Assembly (NCBI GenBank): GCA_964036155.1
Contig: OZ038422.1
Coordinates: 26,125,201-26,189,200 of the forward strand
Direction: 5' to 3'
Length of the DNA: 64,000 nucleotides
Source of the DNA: Diploscapter coronatus
Lineage: Eukaryota; Nematoda; Chromadorea; Rhabditida; Rhabditidae
Under the pieces are notes generated by a model that was not told the DNA's origin, did not search any database, and saw only the letters and a list, made by a program, of their open reading frames with translations. How positions within the stretch are numbered: position 1 is the first letter of the stretch; every line of letters begins with the position of its first letter. The position numbers and the translations under genes are program-made. Of the stretch, positions 25,201-37,166 are shown in pieces.

Positions 25201-25332
25201 GAAATTAATGGACACGCTGTTTATGATATCGAAAACCATCAAGCTTCACCAAATTTGAGACCTCAAGAACTCTCCACAGACAATTTTGCAACAAGCAACA
25301 GACTGTCTGAGCCTTTAGATATGCATTTTTAG
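16267..25332 (+). CDS. ABCA-type full ABC transporter
   Basis: A gene of more than 30 exons encoding roughly 1,600-1,700 residues in the order TMD1-NBD1-TMD2-NBD2. It starts [19 protein letters not shown], the characteristic ABCA N-terminus, followed by TM1, a large extracellular loop and the core helices (exons near 18056-18913). NBD1 has Walker [10 protein letters not shown] (about 19480-19506), signature LSGGQKRK (19869-19892), Walker [14 protein letters not shown] (from 19996) and H-loop [12 protein letters not shown]2 has Walker [10 protein letters not shown] (about 23629), signature [10 protein letters not shown] (the usual ABCA NBD2 form), Walker [14 protein letters not shown] and H-loop TSHSMDE. 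The C-terminal tail carries PPPSY, a PPxY motif. It is likely a lipid exporter at the plasma membrane or in endosomes (ABT/CED-7 group in nematodes). The extracellular loop of TMD1 holds a perfect 33-bp tandem duplication. One intron (21517-21681) is a near-perfect hairpin. Confidence 0.93.
17931..17996 (+). repeat. 33-bp in-frame tandem duplication in the ABC transporter
   Basis: Two adjacent 33-bp units (17931-17963, 17964-17996). The first 21 bp are identical and the last 12 differ partly, giving [11 protein letters not shown] then [11 protein letters not shown] in the large extracellular loop of the first half. It adds a second potential N-glycosylation site (NLT). Confidence 0.85.
21517..21681. 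repeat. hairpin intron of the ABC transporter
   Basis: The 165-nt intron begins GTAAGTGAATATTG and its last bases before the acceptor are CAATATTCACTTAC. The two 28-nt ends (21517-21544 and 21650-21677) are complementary at 26 of 28 positions, and weaker pairing continues inward through TC-rich and GA-rich arms. The left terminal repeat supplies a perfect GTAAGT donor; the right is followed at once by TTAG. No clean target duplication is visible apart from possible TA or CTNAG flanks. Confidence 0.8.
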
Positions 25333-26121
25333 AACATTTATATTCGAACTTTTTCGAAACTCAAATATTGTTGTGATTGTTGTGATATACTGTCTCTTTG
25401 CTCAAAATATTATTCTTGGTTACCACATGACTTGACTTTCGGGTAAAAATGTGAATAAAATAAACGCTTTTAGCATCAAATTTCGGAGTTCATATATGAA
25501 ATAATAAGACTGATAAAGTTATTGACCATATTTTGCAGAATATCAGGTTTGGAAATTCATGAAGAACTACATTACGCAATAGATTATTATTCTTTTGCGT
25601 AATCAGACCTAATTGTAAGCAGATTTTCAACCAGGTCGGGGAAAAATAGGAAAAGGGGATCACAAGACAAAAATTCTCTATAGAAAACATACTTTAGGGG
25701 ATCCTCAACAAGGTTTGGGGGAGCATTTAGGTTTTAGAGGTGCGGTCGGAAATTTTAGCTTAGGAGTTACCTACATAGTCTGATAATTTCGAAACTCATA
25801 AAGAAATACATGACGCACAACGCTTATTCTTGCGCGTAATGTTTAAGAACATTAGTGCGCCACTCATGTACTTATTGCGCAAAAAGTCTATGGTTTTGTA
25901 GCATTATCATATCAGTGCCGGCCCAAGCACTCATCGCCCTGATTATCATTAAATCGGTCATTATCGGTGAAATACGGCCTAGAATCCCGGAAAAATCCTC
26001 CGCCCTGACGAGGCAAGCGAAATTCTTAACGCGCCATTTCAAGAATTTTCATCATTTATCAGTTTCGAAAATTATCGACATTTGTAAATATTCACCCATT
26101 CCTGGCATGTAATTTCACGTT
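25333..26121. other. intergenic, about 0.8 kb
   Basis: AATAAA near 25455 is a likely poly(A) signal of the transporter. Two diverged copies of a unit containing TTCATGAAGAACTACAT...TTGCGTAAT occur near 25555 and 25795. The open frame 25855-26112 shows no family similarity, and I do not call it a gene. Confidence 0.45.
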
Positions 26122-26630
26122 ATGATGATGCTGAAATTTACCACATTATTGATATTCCTTCAACTTTATAACTCATATTCATATGATATTCAGCCCGTAA
26201 TTCATAGAAATGGAACTGTGCTATTTAATATAATCAGTATATTTTTCATAAGGTTCAATTTTTATATTAAAAATTTAGCTTATACTTGTCCCGATAAACG
26301 TTTGTATAATATTACTAGCGACGCGGTTCAGAACCCTTTAAATTCAAAGCTAGGCGATATCGCGGATGATATTAATCTTCATGCCCAGAGGTTAAATTTT
26401 AAAATTAATATTTAAAATACGGGAAACTAATTTAAACATGGATATTTATATTTTCTTTATTTAAATTTAGCTATAAACAAGTTATGTGGTCGGTAAACGT
26501 AATTGATTACATTCGCACTGTAGCCGATATTCTACCTAACCGGGATGAAGAATCTAATTCTTTATGCTATGTCGCTGTGCCCGAACGGAATTTATGCATA
26601 TTCATCGCTAATATTGATACAATTCTTTAG
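26122..26630 (+). CDS. small secreted protein, possibly ground-like
   Basis: Three exons, about 26122-26233, 26278-26398 and 26472-26630. The second intron is clear; the first, donor A|GTATAT to TTTAG, is the choice that keeps phase. The product, about 130 residues, starts with a clear signal peptide (LKFTTLLIFLQLYNSYS). It then has a domain beginning YTCPDKRLYNITSDAV, containing SKLGDIADDIN, and ending near NSLCYVAVPERNLCIF. Cys spacing and the SK...I...A...F/Y...V pattern loosely resemble the nematode ground-like (Grd/Grl) domain of Hedgehog-related secreted proteins. That assignment is weak; a cuticle- or lumen-facing secreted protein is the safe statement. Confidence 0.55.
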
Positions 26631-26961
26631 ATTACATAAGCTATAATAATTAAATAAGCGTTGTGAAATGATATCTACTTCAAAAAATACTCGTGTTTTA
26701 ATTTTATTATTGTACATATTATTTTTGTTATTTTATTGTTTGATCTCAAGCATTATTAAATAATAAATAAATATTTATTTACATTTTATATTTTACATTT
26801 TGTCTTAGATAGTTGAATAACAAACAAACCCCGCCCACTTTTATAAGCATTCTTTGCAAGTTTATACTCGTTCTTTGCATTTTATCTTCACGTGCATGCA
26901 TCTTTGTTTTTCATCTGTCCAAATTGATCGATTTTCAAAACTTGTTTCAAATTCAGGTAAA

Positions 26962-28661
26962 ATGAACCCGGTGCAGCCTCGTGTCGGGTCCGTACCGTTC
27001 AAGTTGTTTGTTAAACGGGTCGCCGCATTTTCGACCTACCAATGGCCCACCGATCCGGATATCGCCTTCTTCAGACACGGTGCAATTGGTATGGCTTTGA
27101 GTGTGGTTTTTGGCAAAAATCTAAAGATATGAAATTGTAGGAAAATTATTGAAAAACATGAATTTTATACCAATTCAGTTCCATTTTCATCATTCTGGTA
27201 CCCTTTTCTATCATTTGTTGGCTATTTAGCCAAGTTGGTGCCATTTTATTACCACTTGTTACCATTTTTGATTCCAGAACCCACCAAGAACCCTCTGCTG
27301 GGTCCGGACGAGCGATTTCCATTCCCGGGCGGCGTCGCATCGCAACTGGTCCATATTAACAAGCTCAAAGAGCAAAGGGTTAAGGTATGCGGGTATATTA
27401 AATCTCTTTTAAGATGGATATATGAAATTCTCTTTCAGATGTCCGAGAAAATCCAGAGAGATCAGCGCGATGCCATGATGGACAAATACTCGGTCTCACT
27501 CAAGAAAGCCATGAAAACTCCAGAATTGGTGAAACCTGATGAGGAGCACTTCGAGCAAGTCAAGGTGGGAGATTTCATATCTCTTTTTCTTTTTCTTTGA
27601 TAAAAGTATTTCATATATTTTTTATTTTCCAAAGATTTCATATATGATATATCCCCGAATCTGATATATCATTTTTAGGTTGAAAACTGGGAGAAACTCA
27701 CGGAAAAATCGAAAGATGTCATGCGTGCCGTGGAAATCAGCAGTAACTCGTGCCCCAAATTGCTCAGAAAAGGTGTGAATTATTTTTTAAGTGAGAAAAT
27801 TTCATGAACACTTTTTATTAGTCTGAGAATATTTATTTTTGGAATCTGCCAACTTCTATTGGAAGCTTTTCTAGGAAATTCCTTAAATTTTCTCAGCTTC
27901 AGGAACAGTTTTTGTAACCTTTGAATTTTCTTTCTGTACAACTTTCGATTGGGAATATTTTCTCAACTAATAAACATTTTTATTCCCCACAACTTGCAGA
28001 TTTCTCCCGAATGTTCCCAGACGTGAGCGTGAAGGACTTCTCCGCGGTGACGGTGATCAATCTGACCCAAAAATCTACACACGATATGAGCGCGTGGAGC
28101 CATGCTATGGAGGAAGAACGAGAGAATTTGATGGCTGCGGTAAGTAACTAGTCTTTCTCATAAGTGATAAGAAATGGATTATGGAGTGATAAAAATTATA
28201 CAAATTGTAATTGTTTTAGTTCATCCACTCGGCAACGGCGATTTGTACGCATCTCCAGGAAAATGGATTCTGGGCTGATTTCATTGATCCTCATTCTGGA
28301 AGGTGAAAATGGTCTTATTAGTCTTTCAGTTATTTTATTAATTTTCAGACCATATTTGGGAACTTATACTGGAGCGACATTGTTCGAAACCGATGACGCC
28401 TACAGAGAGATGGGCTTCAAGATCGAAGATTTGGGTTGTTGCAAGGTAAAAAATAAGCTTGCTTTTTTTTTTTTAAGATATAGATTTTCTGAAAGAATAG
28501 TTCCTTTAAATAAATAAAACTCGTTTTAATTTGGCCAAAATTTTAAGGTCCTGAAACATGTCCAGTGGGGTACACACGCTTTCGTGGGCACAATTTTCAC
28601 AATGGTACCCCTTGATCATCAAATCGTCAAGGAAATTATGGATTTGGCAAAGGAAGAATAG
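26962..28661 (+). CDS. MMADHC: MMADHC / cblD cobalamin-trafficking protein
   Basis: Clear orthologue of human MMADHC (C. elegans mmad-1). It opens with a short leader containing [11 protein letters not shown], like the human LVKRV..AFST. The conserved blocks are all present: [16 protein letters not shown], the [17 protein letters not shown] segment, [40 protein letters not shown] and the final [15 protein letters not shown]. Six or more exons run from ATG 26962 (five bases after a CAG acceptor-like site, suggesting trans-splicing) to TAG 28659-28661. The protein directs cob(II)alamin to cytosolic methionine synthase and mitochondrial methylmalonyl-CoA mutase, acting after MMACHC (family knowledge). 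Several introns hold the TTTCATATAT and GGTACCA motif families. It is convergent with the amidase gene downstream. Confidence 0.95.
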
Positions 28662-28982
28662 AAAATCTTCACTTGGTGTAAGACGTTGTTTCTTTTGTCA
28701 TCGACTTAGTTAAAATTTCGATTATCGTACTTAGCTAAGATTTTAGATTTTTAAATTAAAGAACTCGAATTTTTAGACCTATTGTTTCTGCTAAAATATG
28801 ATAATGTGAAATTAGCATAATTTAGCGCCGTAAAGTTATGCATTTCAAAAGGGTTCTAGAGAATATAAGTTAAATTCGAAGATTAGGTCTTAGCGATATG
28901 ATTTTATCAATTGTTCTTGAAAAGGATGTGATGATAAGAATAAAGTTTTATTGAAAGTCAGAATAAAATGAAAATATAATTT

Positions 28983-31900
28983 TTAATGGCCAGTAACTGC
29001 GATTTCAACATCTCGTAAGATTCTCAGGGCGATTTCTTCTTTGTAAGGAGGGGCGGCCACTTGAACACCGATCGGGAAACCTACCGTACCCTAAAATAAA
29101 AGGTCTAAGGGCGCTTGTATTTTATAGGACTTCCATTTTCCAAAACTAATGTTTTAGGTCTGATAATTTACTACTCCCCTTTTAATGAACTAGGTTTTTG
29201 CTAGATTTGTAAATTTTAATTTTCAAAAAATTGCCTTCGAAGTTTTCTTGACCATTCGATACCAAGGGTCAGACTCTGGGTAATCATCCAATTTTCTGTC
29301 GTCTTCTTCAGTAACTTTCGTTACATTTACCACTCCTTAATTAGGGGATAATTAAATATTTAATTAGGCAATTAAACGACAATTACCCGCTCCGTAATCG
29401 AGTAAGTTGAAGATGCCAGTGTATGAAATCGCAGCGATAATTCTCGAGGGTATATGATGCTCAGGAGATGGCATGACCTAGTTAAGAGATAATCAGAGTA
29501 TTTAATTCTTAAGACGCATTCTTTGAATAACCCGAACAAAATATAAAGAGTGACCGGACAACTGCAAAAGTGTCTCGGATCCGAACCAAACTTATATAGT
29601 GGATACATCCATGGACCCTATTCACAAAAATCGGAAAGTTAGGTCCCGCCCTCAAAAGTGGGCGGGGCTAGGTGGGAGTCAAAGTTGAGCATTTTCACGA
29701 TTTGACACCCCTCAGGGGGTACGAAGAAAACTTTTTTGCTATAAAAGATTTTTGAAAAATTTAAAAAGGATGAATATGGCCATGAAATGTACTTTCTAGA
29801 AATATATTGGTTTAGGGAATCAACCACTTACTTGGAACTGGAGAGGGTCTTAAAGTTAAAAAGTGTCAAAAATGGCAGTCTCAAAAACATGAATTTTTGT
29901 AGAAAATCGACTTTCCTGAAAAAGTTTAGGAGAAGTTCCGAAAATCTAATGCCATATTCGAATTCTACGCACCAAATTACCCTAAAATCAACCCTAAAAA
30001 GCATAAATTAGGGCGGACATTTTTGATAAAAAATCAATCAAATGAGCGTGGCCCGAGGGTCGAATTTTACAAACTCGGTTGAAAAAATTCAAACGATACA
30101 CCAATCGATAGCCCTTGAAAAACTGAGAAACTTTTGTGAAGACACCTCATGGTTATCTATTATGGTATGGGAGTGGTACCTCAAAAACCAAAATTTAATG
30201 TCAATTTTCAAGAAAATAATACGAGAATATTTCCATAGGTAGTCTACCAAAATTTGGGCTCAAATTGAAGCTAGAAACATCTACTATTTATTCCCATTCA
30301 ATTTGGAGTCGAACGATATCAAACATGGTATTGTACCAAATGGTAGCGACTCATATGGTCAAGTTACCATTTGGTAATCAATACCCACCATGTTATATAC
30401 CAAATGAAAGCCCTTATCGAGCTGAATAATATGTTGAAAACCATTTGAAAAACAGATTAGTCTATCGCCTTTTATGGTCATTTGAAGTTACTCCATTTTT
30501 AGTCTTTTTCAGTAGATGGTTATAGCCAATTACTATGATGTTATAATGAAACCACTTGCTGAGATTGATAAAAATGGACTCGAATATCACTCTCCAGTCA
30601 ATTTCGAGTCGATTGATACCCATTTTGGTATAGTATCACTCTGGTACCATATGGGTGGTTTTCCATAGACCCATATGGCAATATGGTAAAGTGATAGCAC
30701 GGTACTCTAGGAAGCAAAAATGAAGTATTGCCCTTCAACTGTTATATCCCGAAAAGATTTTTCGAATTTGTTTGACTTTCGAAAAGTTATGAATTTTTTG
30801 TCATTTTCGTGGGTCTGACCCATTCAAACCTCCATACCACGCATACCATAATAGATAACCATGAGGTGTCTTCACAAAAGTTGCTTAGTTTTTCAAGGGC
30901 TACCGATTGGTGTATCGTTTGAATTTTTCTGATCGATTTTGTAAAACTCGACCCTCAGGCCACACCTATTTGATTGATTTTTTTTTCTAAAGTGTCCGCC
31001 CTAATTTATGCTTTTCAGGACTGATTTTAGGGTAATTTGATAAGTAGAATCCGAATATACCATTAGATTTTCGGAACTCCCCCTAAACTTTCCCAGAAAA
31101 CTCGATTTTATGCAAAATATGCATGTTTTGAAACTGCCATTCTTGACACTTTTTAACTTCAGGACCTCCTCCCGCACCCAGCAAGTGTCTAACCCCCCAA
31201 GTCCACATATCAAAAGATGGAAAATTATCTAGACTACTTAATACTTTTTAAATTTTTCGAAAATCTTTCATAGCAAAAAAGTTTTCTTTGTGCTGTTTGC
31301 AGTAGTTAACATTCAAGCGTACTCTGACTTTACGGACTTTAACCGTTTTTTTTTCAAAAATGTCCGCCCTAATTTGTGCTTTTCAGGACTGATTTTAGGG
31401 TAATTTGATGCGTAGAATCCGAATATACCATTAGATTTTCGGAACTTCTCGTAAAATTTTTCAGGAAAATCGATTTTCTGCAAAAAATGGGGGGTCAGCA
31501 TACTCCCATTTTTGGCATCAGGACCCATTCCTGACTCAGCAGGTGGTTGTTGCCTGGAAACCTATATACCAGAAGATGTGCAATTACATGGGCTACTTTA
31601 TGCTTTTTAAATTTTCTGAAAATCTTTTATAGCAAAAAAGTTTTCTTTGTGCCTCCTGAAGGGTGTCAAATCGTCAAAACACCCAACTTTGACTCCCACC
31701 TAGCCCCGCCCACTTTTGAGGGCGGGACATAAAAACCAAATTTTTGTGATTAGGACCTATAGGTGTATCCACCATATAAGTTTGGTTCGGATCCGAGACA
31801 CTTTTGCAGTTGTCCGGCCTTTGTTCGGGTTACTCAAAGAACGTGTCTTAAGCACCTGGGGAGGGCATAATAACGCGTCGATTTTCTCATCCAACATTTG

Positions 31901-34576
31901 TACGGTGAATTTAGAACGATAATCTTCGATCTCGGCATACGTTTCACGTAATTCGATAGTGGAATGGGTTAGGGACCTAAAATTAAACTAAATTTTAAGA
32001 GATTGAAGTTTTAGAGTTATTATTTAAGCTTATTGATTTCTTAAGGTGGGAAGTTTGATCTTCAAATTTAATTACTTAGCAATATTGGCCATTCTGGGAT
32101 AGATAAAATCCAGGAAAAACCCAGCAAATCTCTGAATCGGGATCGGTATTAAATTAGTGTAAATCATCGGTTTTATAGTTGGGTCCAATACGTCCTAAAC
32201 TTTAAATTTCATTTTTTAAATTAAATTAATTTTTACGTTCAATAATCTGGACCAAAGATAATGTCCTCCATCTACTGATAAAGCTCTGATATACAATTTG
32301 AACATGTACGGGATGTTTTTGGGCTTGAATGGTACCAAGGTGTGACCTGCCTTTTCGAGGATTTCCTAAAATTGGTAAAATTGTAACTTTTTGGTAACAA
32401 ACGGTAACTGTCGGTAAATTGTCAAAAAAGTTGTGTTAAAATTACCAAAAATGGAACCCCTACCTTCGCCTCCAGAACCGCTCTCTGGATGGCTGGTACC
32501 GGCGTGAACCATTCATCATCCACGTAATACCCGATACGGTACTTCTTGCCTTCTTTGAATAATTCTTCGTTGAAAGTGACTGGCGGTACGTAGAAGTCCA
32601 TTTCGTGCGTCCAAGTATCGCTCCAGGCCTAAACATGCAAATTTTGGCGAGTTATTGTAGCTGATGTCATTTCAAAATTTGGGCGCGTCGCCGTAAAATA
32701 TTCGATGACTTCATATATAAAATAGGGGACGTCATAATAAGAAGAGTAATTTGAAGAAAAACAAAATGATAACACCTTTTAATACAAAAAAAAACATATG
32801 ACGTGGTTTTAGAAAGGAAAAAAAAAACTTACCGCTCTCAAAAACTCGACAGTAGATTTGATTGTTGTTGTCATAGGGCCGTCATTCGAGTTAATCAGAG
32901 GACGTCCAGGAATGCACCCGGGCACGCCTCGGTGCGAGAACCGCGGGTTGCAGGGCTTGATGCCCGCCATCCCAGTGAAGTGGCAGGGAATTCGGATGGA
33001 GCCGCCGACGTCCCCTCCGATTCCTATCTATAAATTGTAGCGGTGGGATTTCAACTCAGGACTTTTATTTCTGTAAATCCCCCGAAATTTATAAAATGTA
33101 GTAAACCGTAACGTTATATTGTGTGAATACAAAACGGAACATTTTACCAATGAGCCACCAGCGGCTAGAATAGCAGCCTCACCGCCTGACGAACCGCCAC
33201 AGGTACGGTGCTTGGAGAGTGGATGAGTGGTGGTGCCTGGAATTACTTCATTTACCAAGAAAGGGCTGATATTCGTCGAAAAGCCGATGAAGATCAACTT
33301 TCTTATTTGGTATTTTGATAAATTATGGTTGAAATTAATGATTACCGTATAAAGTATTGCAACATGCAAAGGCCATTAACGATTGAGGCACATTAGTCTG
33401 GACGAATGGAACGAATCCTTAATTTAAAAAAATTTTTTAAAAGATTTTTTTTATTAGAATACCCATTCTCTTCAAATGCGTTACCAAAACGCAATCTTCT
33501 TCTTTGGGCTTAAAGCAATCTTGAACGTAGCCTCTAGTTAGATCATAGCCTTTCAGCTAAAATCACATTTTTATGAGGATCAGCTTTTATACTCGATTTT
33601 TCAGTATTTTTATCCTAGATGATACTTTTAAGATAATTTCAAGTTCCTATGAATATAAACTGCGATTTTGACTTTTAAGATGATTTTTTCTGATTTATGA
33701 AATTCTTGCGTAATTTTCAGGCTTCTAATTTTCGTTTCATTTATGGGATCAACATAAAATCAGTCGTAACATAAAAATGTTTGATCAGAGTCCAGGTCTA
33801 GCCAATTCTAGTAAAATAAAATCTGGGTTAGTAACGATTTTTACAGATCATTACTAACTTGATATGCTCAAAATGGCTCTATACAGATTCTGATAAGCGT
33901 TGATAAGTGGTGATAAAAATAAGGTGTTAAGTGTCAAATTTGGCCATTTCGTCATATAAGACTTTGATATTTCTAATTACTAGATTTTCGAATGACCAAA
34001 TTCTTAGCACTTACCGGCACAACTTCCTTCAAAGAAATCGGAAACCCGAAAAATGAGGGCTTCACGAAACTCGGATCCTTCGCTTTTTCGTCCCACTCCA
34101 AGGCCCATTTTTCGGCCTCCTAAAATTTAAATTAACACAAGATAAAACACACACACACATACATTAATAAACAGTGTGACGCAGTTAGTTTTCTCGTGAG
34201 CTTTAACCGCTTTGCCAAAGAAAGTTCGGGTTACATCGATACAGGTAACCGAGCCGTTTTGAAGGGCCTCTGAAAAGGGGTTCAAATTATGGAAGAGATA
34301 TCATTCTTACCTCTCAAAGTGTCAAAATCCATAGCTTCAATTTTTTCTCGGACATCTTTCGAAACTTTGCTGTATTGCTCCTTAGCAAATTCGACAGTTT
34401 CGTCTCTTTCCGCTCTTCTTTTTGCTATCATTTCTTTAAGCTCTTCTTGACGCTAAATTTGGTAAGTTACCAAAATGGTATAAAGATAGTAACCCTACCA
34501 TTTGTCTTTTCTGCCACCAATAGTATGCATAACCAATGATACCAATGACGAGAGCGATTAGAATTAACGAAGCCAT
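28983..34576 (-). CDS. fatty-acid amide hydrolase-type amidase
   Basis: Minus-strand, about 13 exons. The N-terminus MASLILIALVIGIIGYAYYW is a membrane anchor as in FAAH. The amidase-signature residues are visible: catalytic Lys in FGFPISLKEVVP (near 34020), the bridging Ser in CGGSSGGEAAILAAGGS (near 33180) and the nucleophile in GGDVGGSIRIP (near 33000). Downstream blocks (RIGYYVDDEWFTP, EKAGHTLVPF, SYTGIFNLLDYGAGVVNVT, VGFPIGVQVAAPPY) align with FAAH in order, and the stop is at 28983-28985. FAAH hydrolyses N-acylethanolamines such as anandamide at intracellular membranes; nematodes have several paralogues and I cannot assign which. The intron 29477-31855 is almost wholly a foldback element. 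Confidence 0.92.
29507..31852. mobile_element. 2.35 kb foldback element filling an amidase intron
   Basis: Both ends begin with CTTAAG (29507-29512 and 31847-31852), and the outer arms continue as inverted copies, for example TGTCTCGGATCCGAACCAAA near 29569 and its complement near 31781. Next come CCGCCC...GGGCGG blocks at 29645 and 31700, then a long inner arm (about 29790-30170 against 30830-31210). The right side contains a diverged direct duplication of about 370 bp (30990 onward and 31360 onward). No transposase frame was found. Element edges lie 30 nt inside one end and 2-3 nt inside the other end of the intron 29477-31855. Confidence 0.88.
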
Positions 34577-35389
34577 TTTCTGAAAGTTTAAAGATATGTT
34601 GCATGAATGGAAATAGAAAGATCTAAAGTCAGATTCTAAAAAATTGAGAGTGAGGTAATAGCTTTGGCGAAAACCGAGATTTTATATGGAAAGGCTTATG
34701 GGGGGAATGAATAAAAATGAGAAAATGATAAATATTGTGACTGAAAAAAGTCGGGCTTAATGAACCATACAATAAACTCGATCCCTACGCAATTTTAATG
34801 GTTCATAAAATGGTATTTTATCGTTACGCCTCTCAAGCTTGTACCTTGTATTTTAACTCTCGGGAAATATGGAGAAGTTCAGATTTTAAAGAAAGTGCAA
34901 AGCGACTCAATAATTATAGAAGTTTCTTCTTTATAGTTTTAAAGATAAAGATAACCTTTGGCAATCAAATACCATTCGATACTACAAACCTTGATTTGAA
35001 AAGGTAGTTTCAAAACAACACGAAAATAGAAAAGTTTAGTGGACATTGAAAAGTCGATTAATTTCAGTGAAAAGTAGATAAATAGGGTTGTTAAATTAAA
35101 ACTCGTATTCTGTAGTTTATGATGATTAACCTTAACATGTTTTAGAATTAGTTTTTATCCTACCTATTAAATTTGAAATGTTCTGATATTTTATGCCTTC
35201 ATATTATTTTTTCCGAATTTAATACATTTCCAATTTATATTTCAGTTTCGAAGTGTATTTAGCTTTAGAGCACAGTATATGCATGATAGCCACTTTCTCT
35301 TTCTCTCTATTCTATTTGAACACTCCTATATCGATTTTCTCCGAATAAGCAACTATTCTACTATAATATATCTAACTTTAGGTTTGATT
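34577..35389. promoter_or_regulatory. divergent intergenic region between the amidase and NELF-E
   Basis: About 0.8 kb separating two head-to-head starts, so it should contain both promoters. No specific site recognised. An acceptor-like CTAACTTTAG ends 9 bases before the NELF-E ATG, consistent with spliced-leader addition. The open frames 34798-35007 and 35279-35389 have no support. Confidence 0.45.
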
Positions 35390-36713
35390 ATGAAAGAACT
35401 TCAAATTAACCTACCAACGTCTTACTCAGATGAAGAACAAAAGTTGAGGGACATGCAGGAAAAACTTCGGACTCTGGTAAGAATATTTGAATTTAAATGT
35501 ATTTTTGAGATGTAATTTTCAGAGAAAAATAATCGAAAAACGCTCAAACCCTAGTGGCGACCCCTCAAAAGTGGACAAAAATCGGTCCAAGAAATGTAAT
35601 AGTTTAAAGTTAACCCCGAATTCGAAAATGAGTTATTTTAGCAATTGAAGAAGCAGAAGTGGCTACAGAGGAAGTGAAAAAGAAAATCCAAACTGGAGCG
35701 ATCACTGTAAAGAAGCAAAACGAAAAGTCCACTTTCAAACGGGCTAAACTCATCGGAAAGGTTAGAAATTAGCATAGCGCTAATATAAATTTTAAAATTT
35801 AGCGAACAGAATCTACCAGATCCGAAAGTCTTGTCGCTGAAGAGGACGGTGAAATTATCGATACGGACTTTCCGGTACTAAATTTTTCAAAAATTTCAAA
35901 TTACTCTAATTTTTAGCTTGCTTCTCCGCCTCCAGCGCCATTATTATCACCTACCAAGTCTTCGGCGCCGATAATTACTTCGAGTGGTAAATAGGTTTTT
36001 ATAAATATACCAATTTTTAGCTAGATCGTGCTAATTTGAATAATTCGACTAAAATTTAGCGCCAAACACTTCTCATTGGGTCGGTCGAGAAATGGAAAAT
36101 CGTGGAAAGCGAATTTATATCAGGGGATATGATTTACAAGTATGTTTTTCTTAAATATTACCTTTTAAAAATACCATTTAGAGCGAATCTTTGAAGTCTG
36201 AATTTGCTAGATACGGAAAAATCGAAAGAGTGACTATTATTGATAGGAATAAGTATGGGAAATTAGTTATTTTTGAAGAATTATGAGTTTCAGAAGTGCG
36301 TTCATTACGTTTGAAAAGGTACTGCAAGCGGAGAAGGCTATAAAAGAGGTAGATTTATTGGGAATATAAAATTTCGAGATATTTTAAAGCAAAAATCGAT
36401 GATTAAATAACTTTTAGATGGACGGAAACATGGTTAATGGAATCACAATTCGTGTATCTTTTGCACACCGTCAGCATGAACCTGGAGAAAGAAGAGAACA
36501 GGATCAAACCCGACGTCGGGATTCTGAATCCGGCAACGACAAACCAGACGACTTCAGGAGGGAAAGGAAGAGATCCGAGGTATACGGTAGTTTGTGGGCA
36601 CGGCAATTTGTTAAGTTTAGCGCCCCTCTTCGGAATCGAATGATGAATCTAGTACTCCTGGAAAATCTAGAAAGATAGTGAAATATTCAGACGATGACTT
36701 GTTTGGTTCTTAA
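35390..36713 (+). CDS. NELFE: NELF-E, RNA-binding subunit of negative elongation factor
   Basis: Ten exons join to exactly 293 codons plus stop (35390-35476, 35523-35595, 35642-35760, 35803-35874, 35917-35986, 36060-36139, 36182-36252, 36294-36348, 36418-36579, 36621-36713). Three blocks match metazoan NELF-E in order. The N-terminal helix LPTSYSDEEQKLRDMQEKLR corresponds to the leucine-zipper region. The block ATEEVKKKIQTGAITVKK plus STFKRAK corresponds to the human segment ATEQAKQLVKSGAISA...GFKRSR. The single RRM has RNP2 RIYIRGY and RNP1 SAFITFE. The last residues KIVKYSDDDLFGS match the NELF-E C-terminal IVYSDD motif. NELF holds paused RNA polymerase II near promoters with DSIF. The RD-repeat tract is shortened to a stretch around RREQDQTRRRDSE. 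The final intron is only 41 nt. Confidence 0.9.
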
Positions 36714-37166
36714 TTTATTTTAATGCATTTCGAATACTTTTAAATGTATTATTTTAATTTAATAGTGATTATCTTCATGAAATTATATTATTATCTTTTT
36801 AATGTAGAATCTTTTAATCTTAATCGAATTATTATTCATTTTCATGCAATATTCAATCTTCTCGATTTTTTGCCAGAATAGATTTATTCCAAGGTAGAAA
36901 TAAAGTCATAAGAAATTGAAATAATACTTCATGGATAATAATAGTAATAATACAAATTATAGACATGATAAGAGTTAGAAAATACAATAATATAGCCCGT
37001 TAGAAAATGGATGATTAGCAAATGCTTAACACCGAAATTAAATAGATAGCTAAATTTGTGAAAGATGTTATATTAATTGAGGATATTGTTAAGAGGATCA
37101 TAATAATGTTGTAGGAATTGAAATTTGTCAAACTATAAAATGTACAATTATTATTGCTGACTATTA
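36714..37166. other. convergent spacer, no gene seen
   Basis: AT-rich region between the 3' ends of NELF-E and the nuclear receptor. No coding region recognised. Confidence 0.5.

Noticed and set aside
25855..26112. 85-codon open frame before the secreted-protein gene
   Set aside because: No splice partners, no family similarity, and it overlaps diverged repeat units.
30042..30242. Possible transposase fragment in the foldback element
   Set aside because: Short frames on both arms, no conserved catalytic motifs, and stops in all frames.
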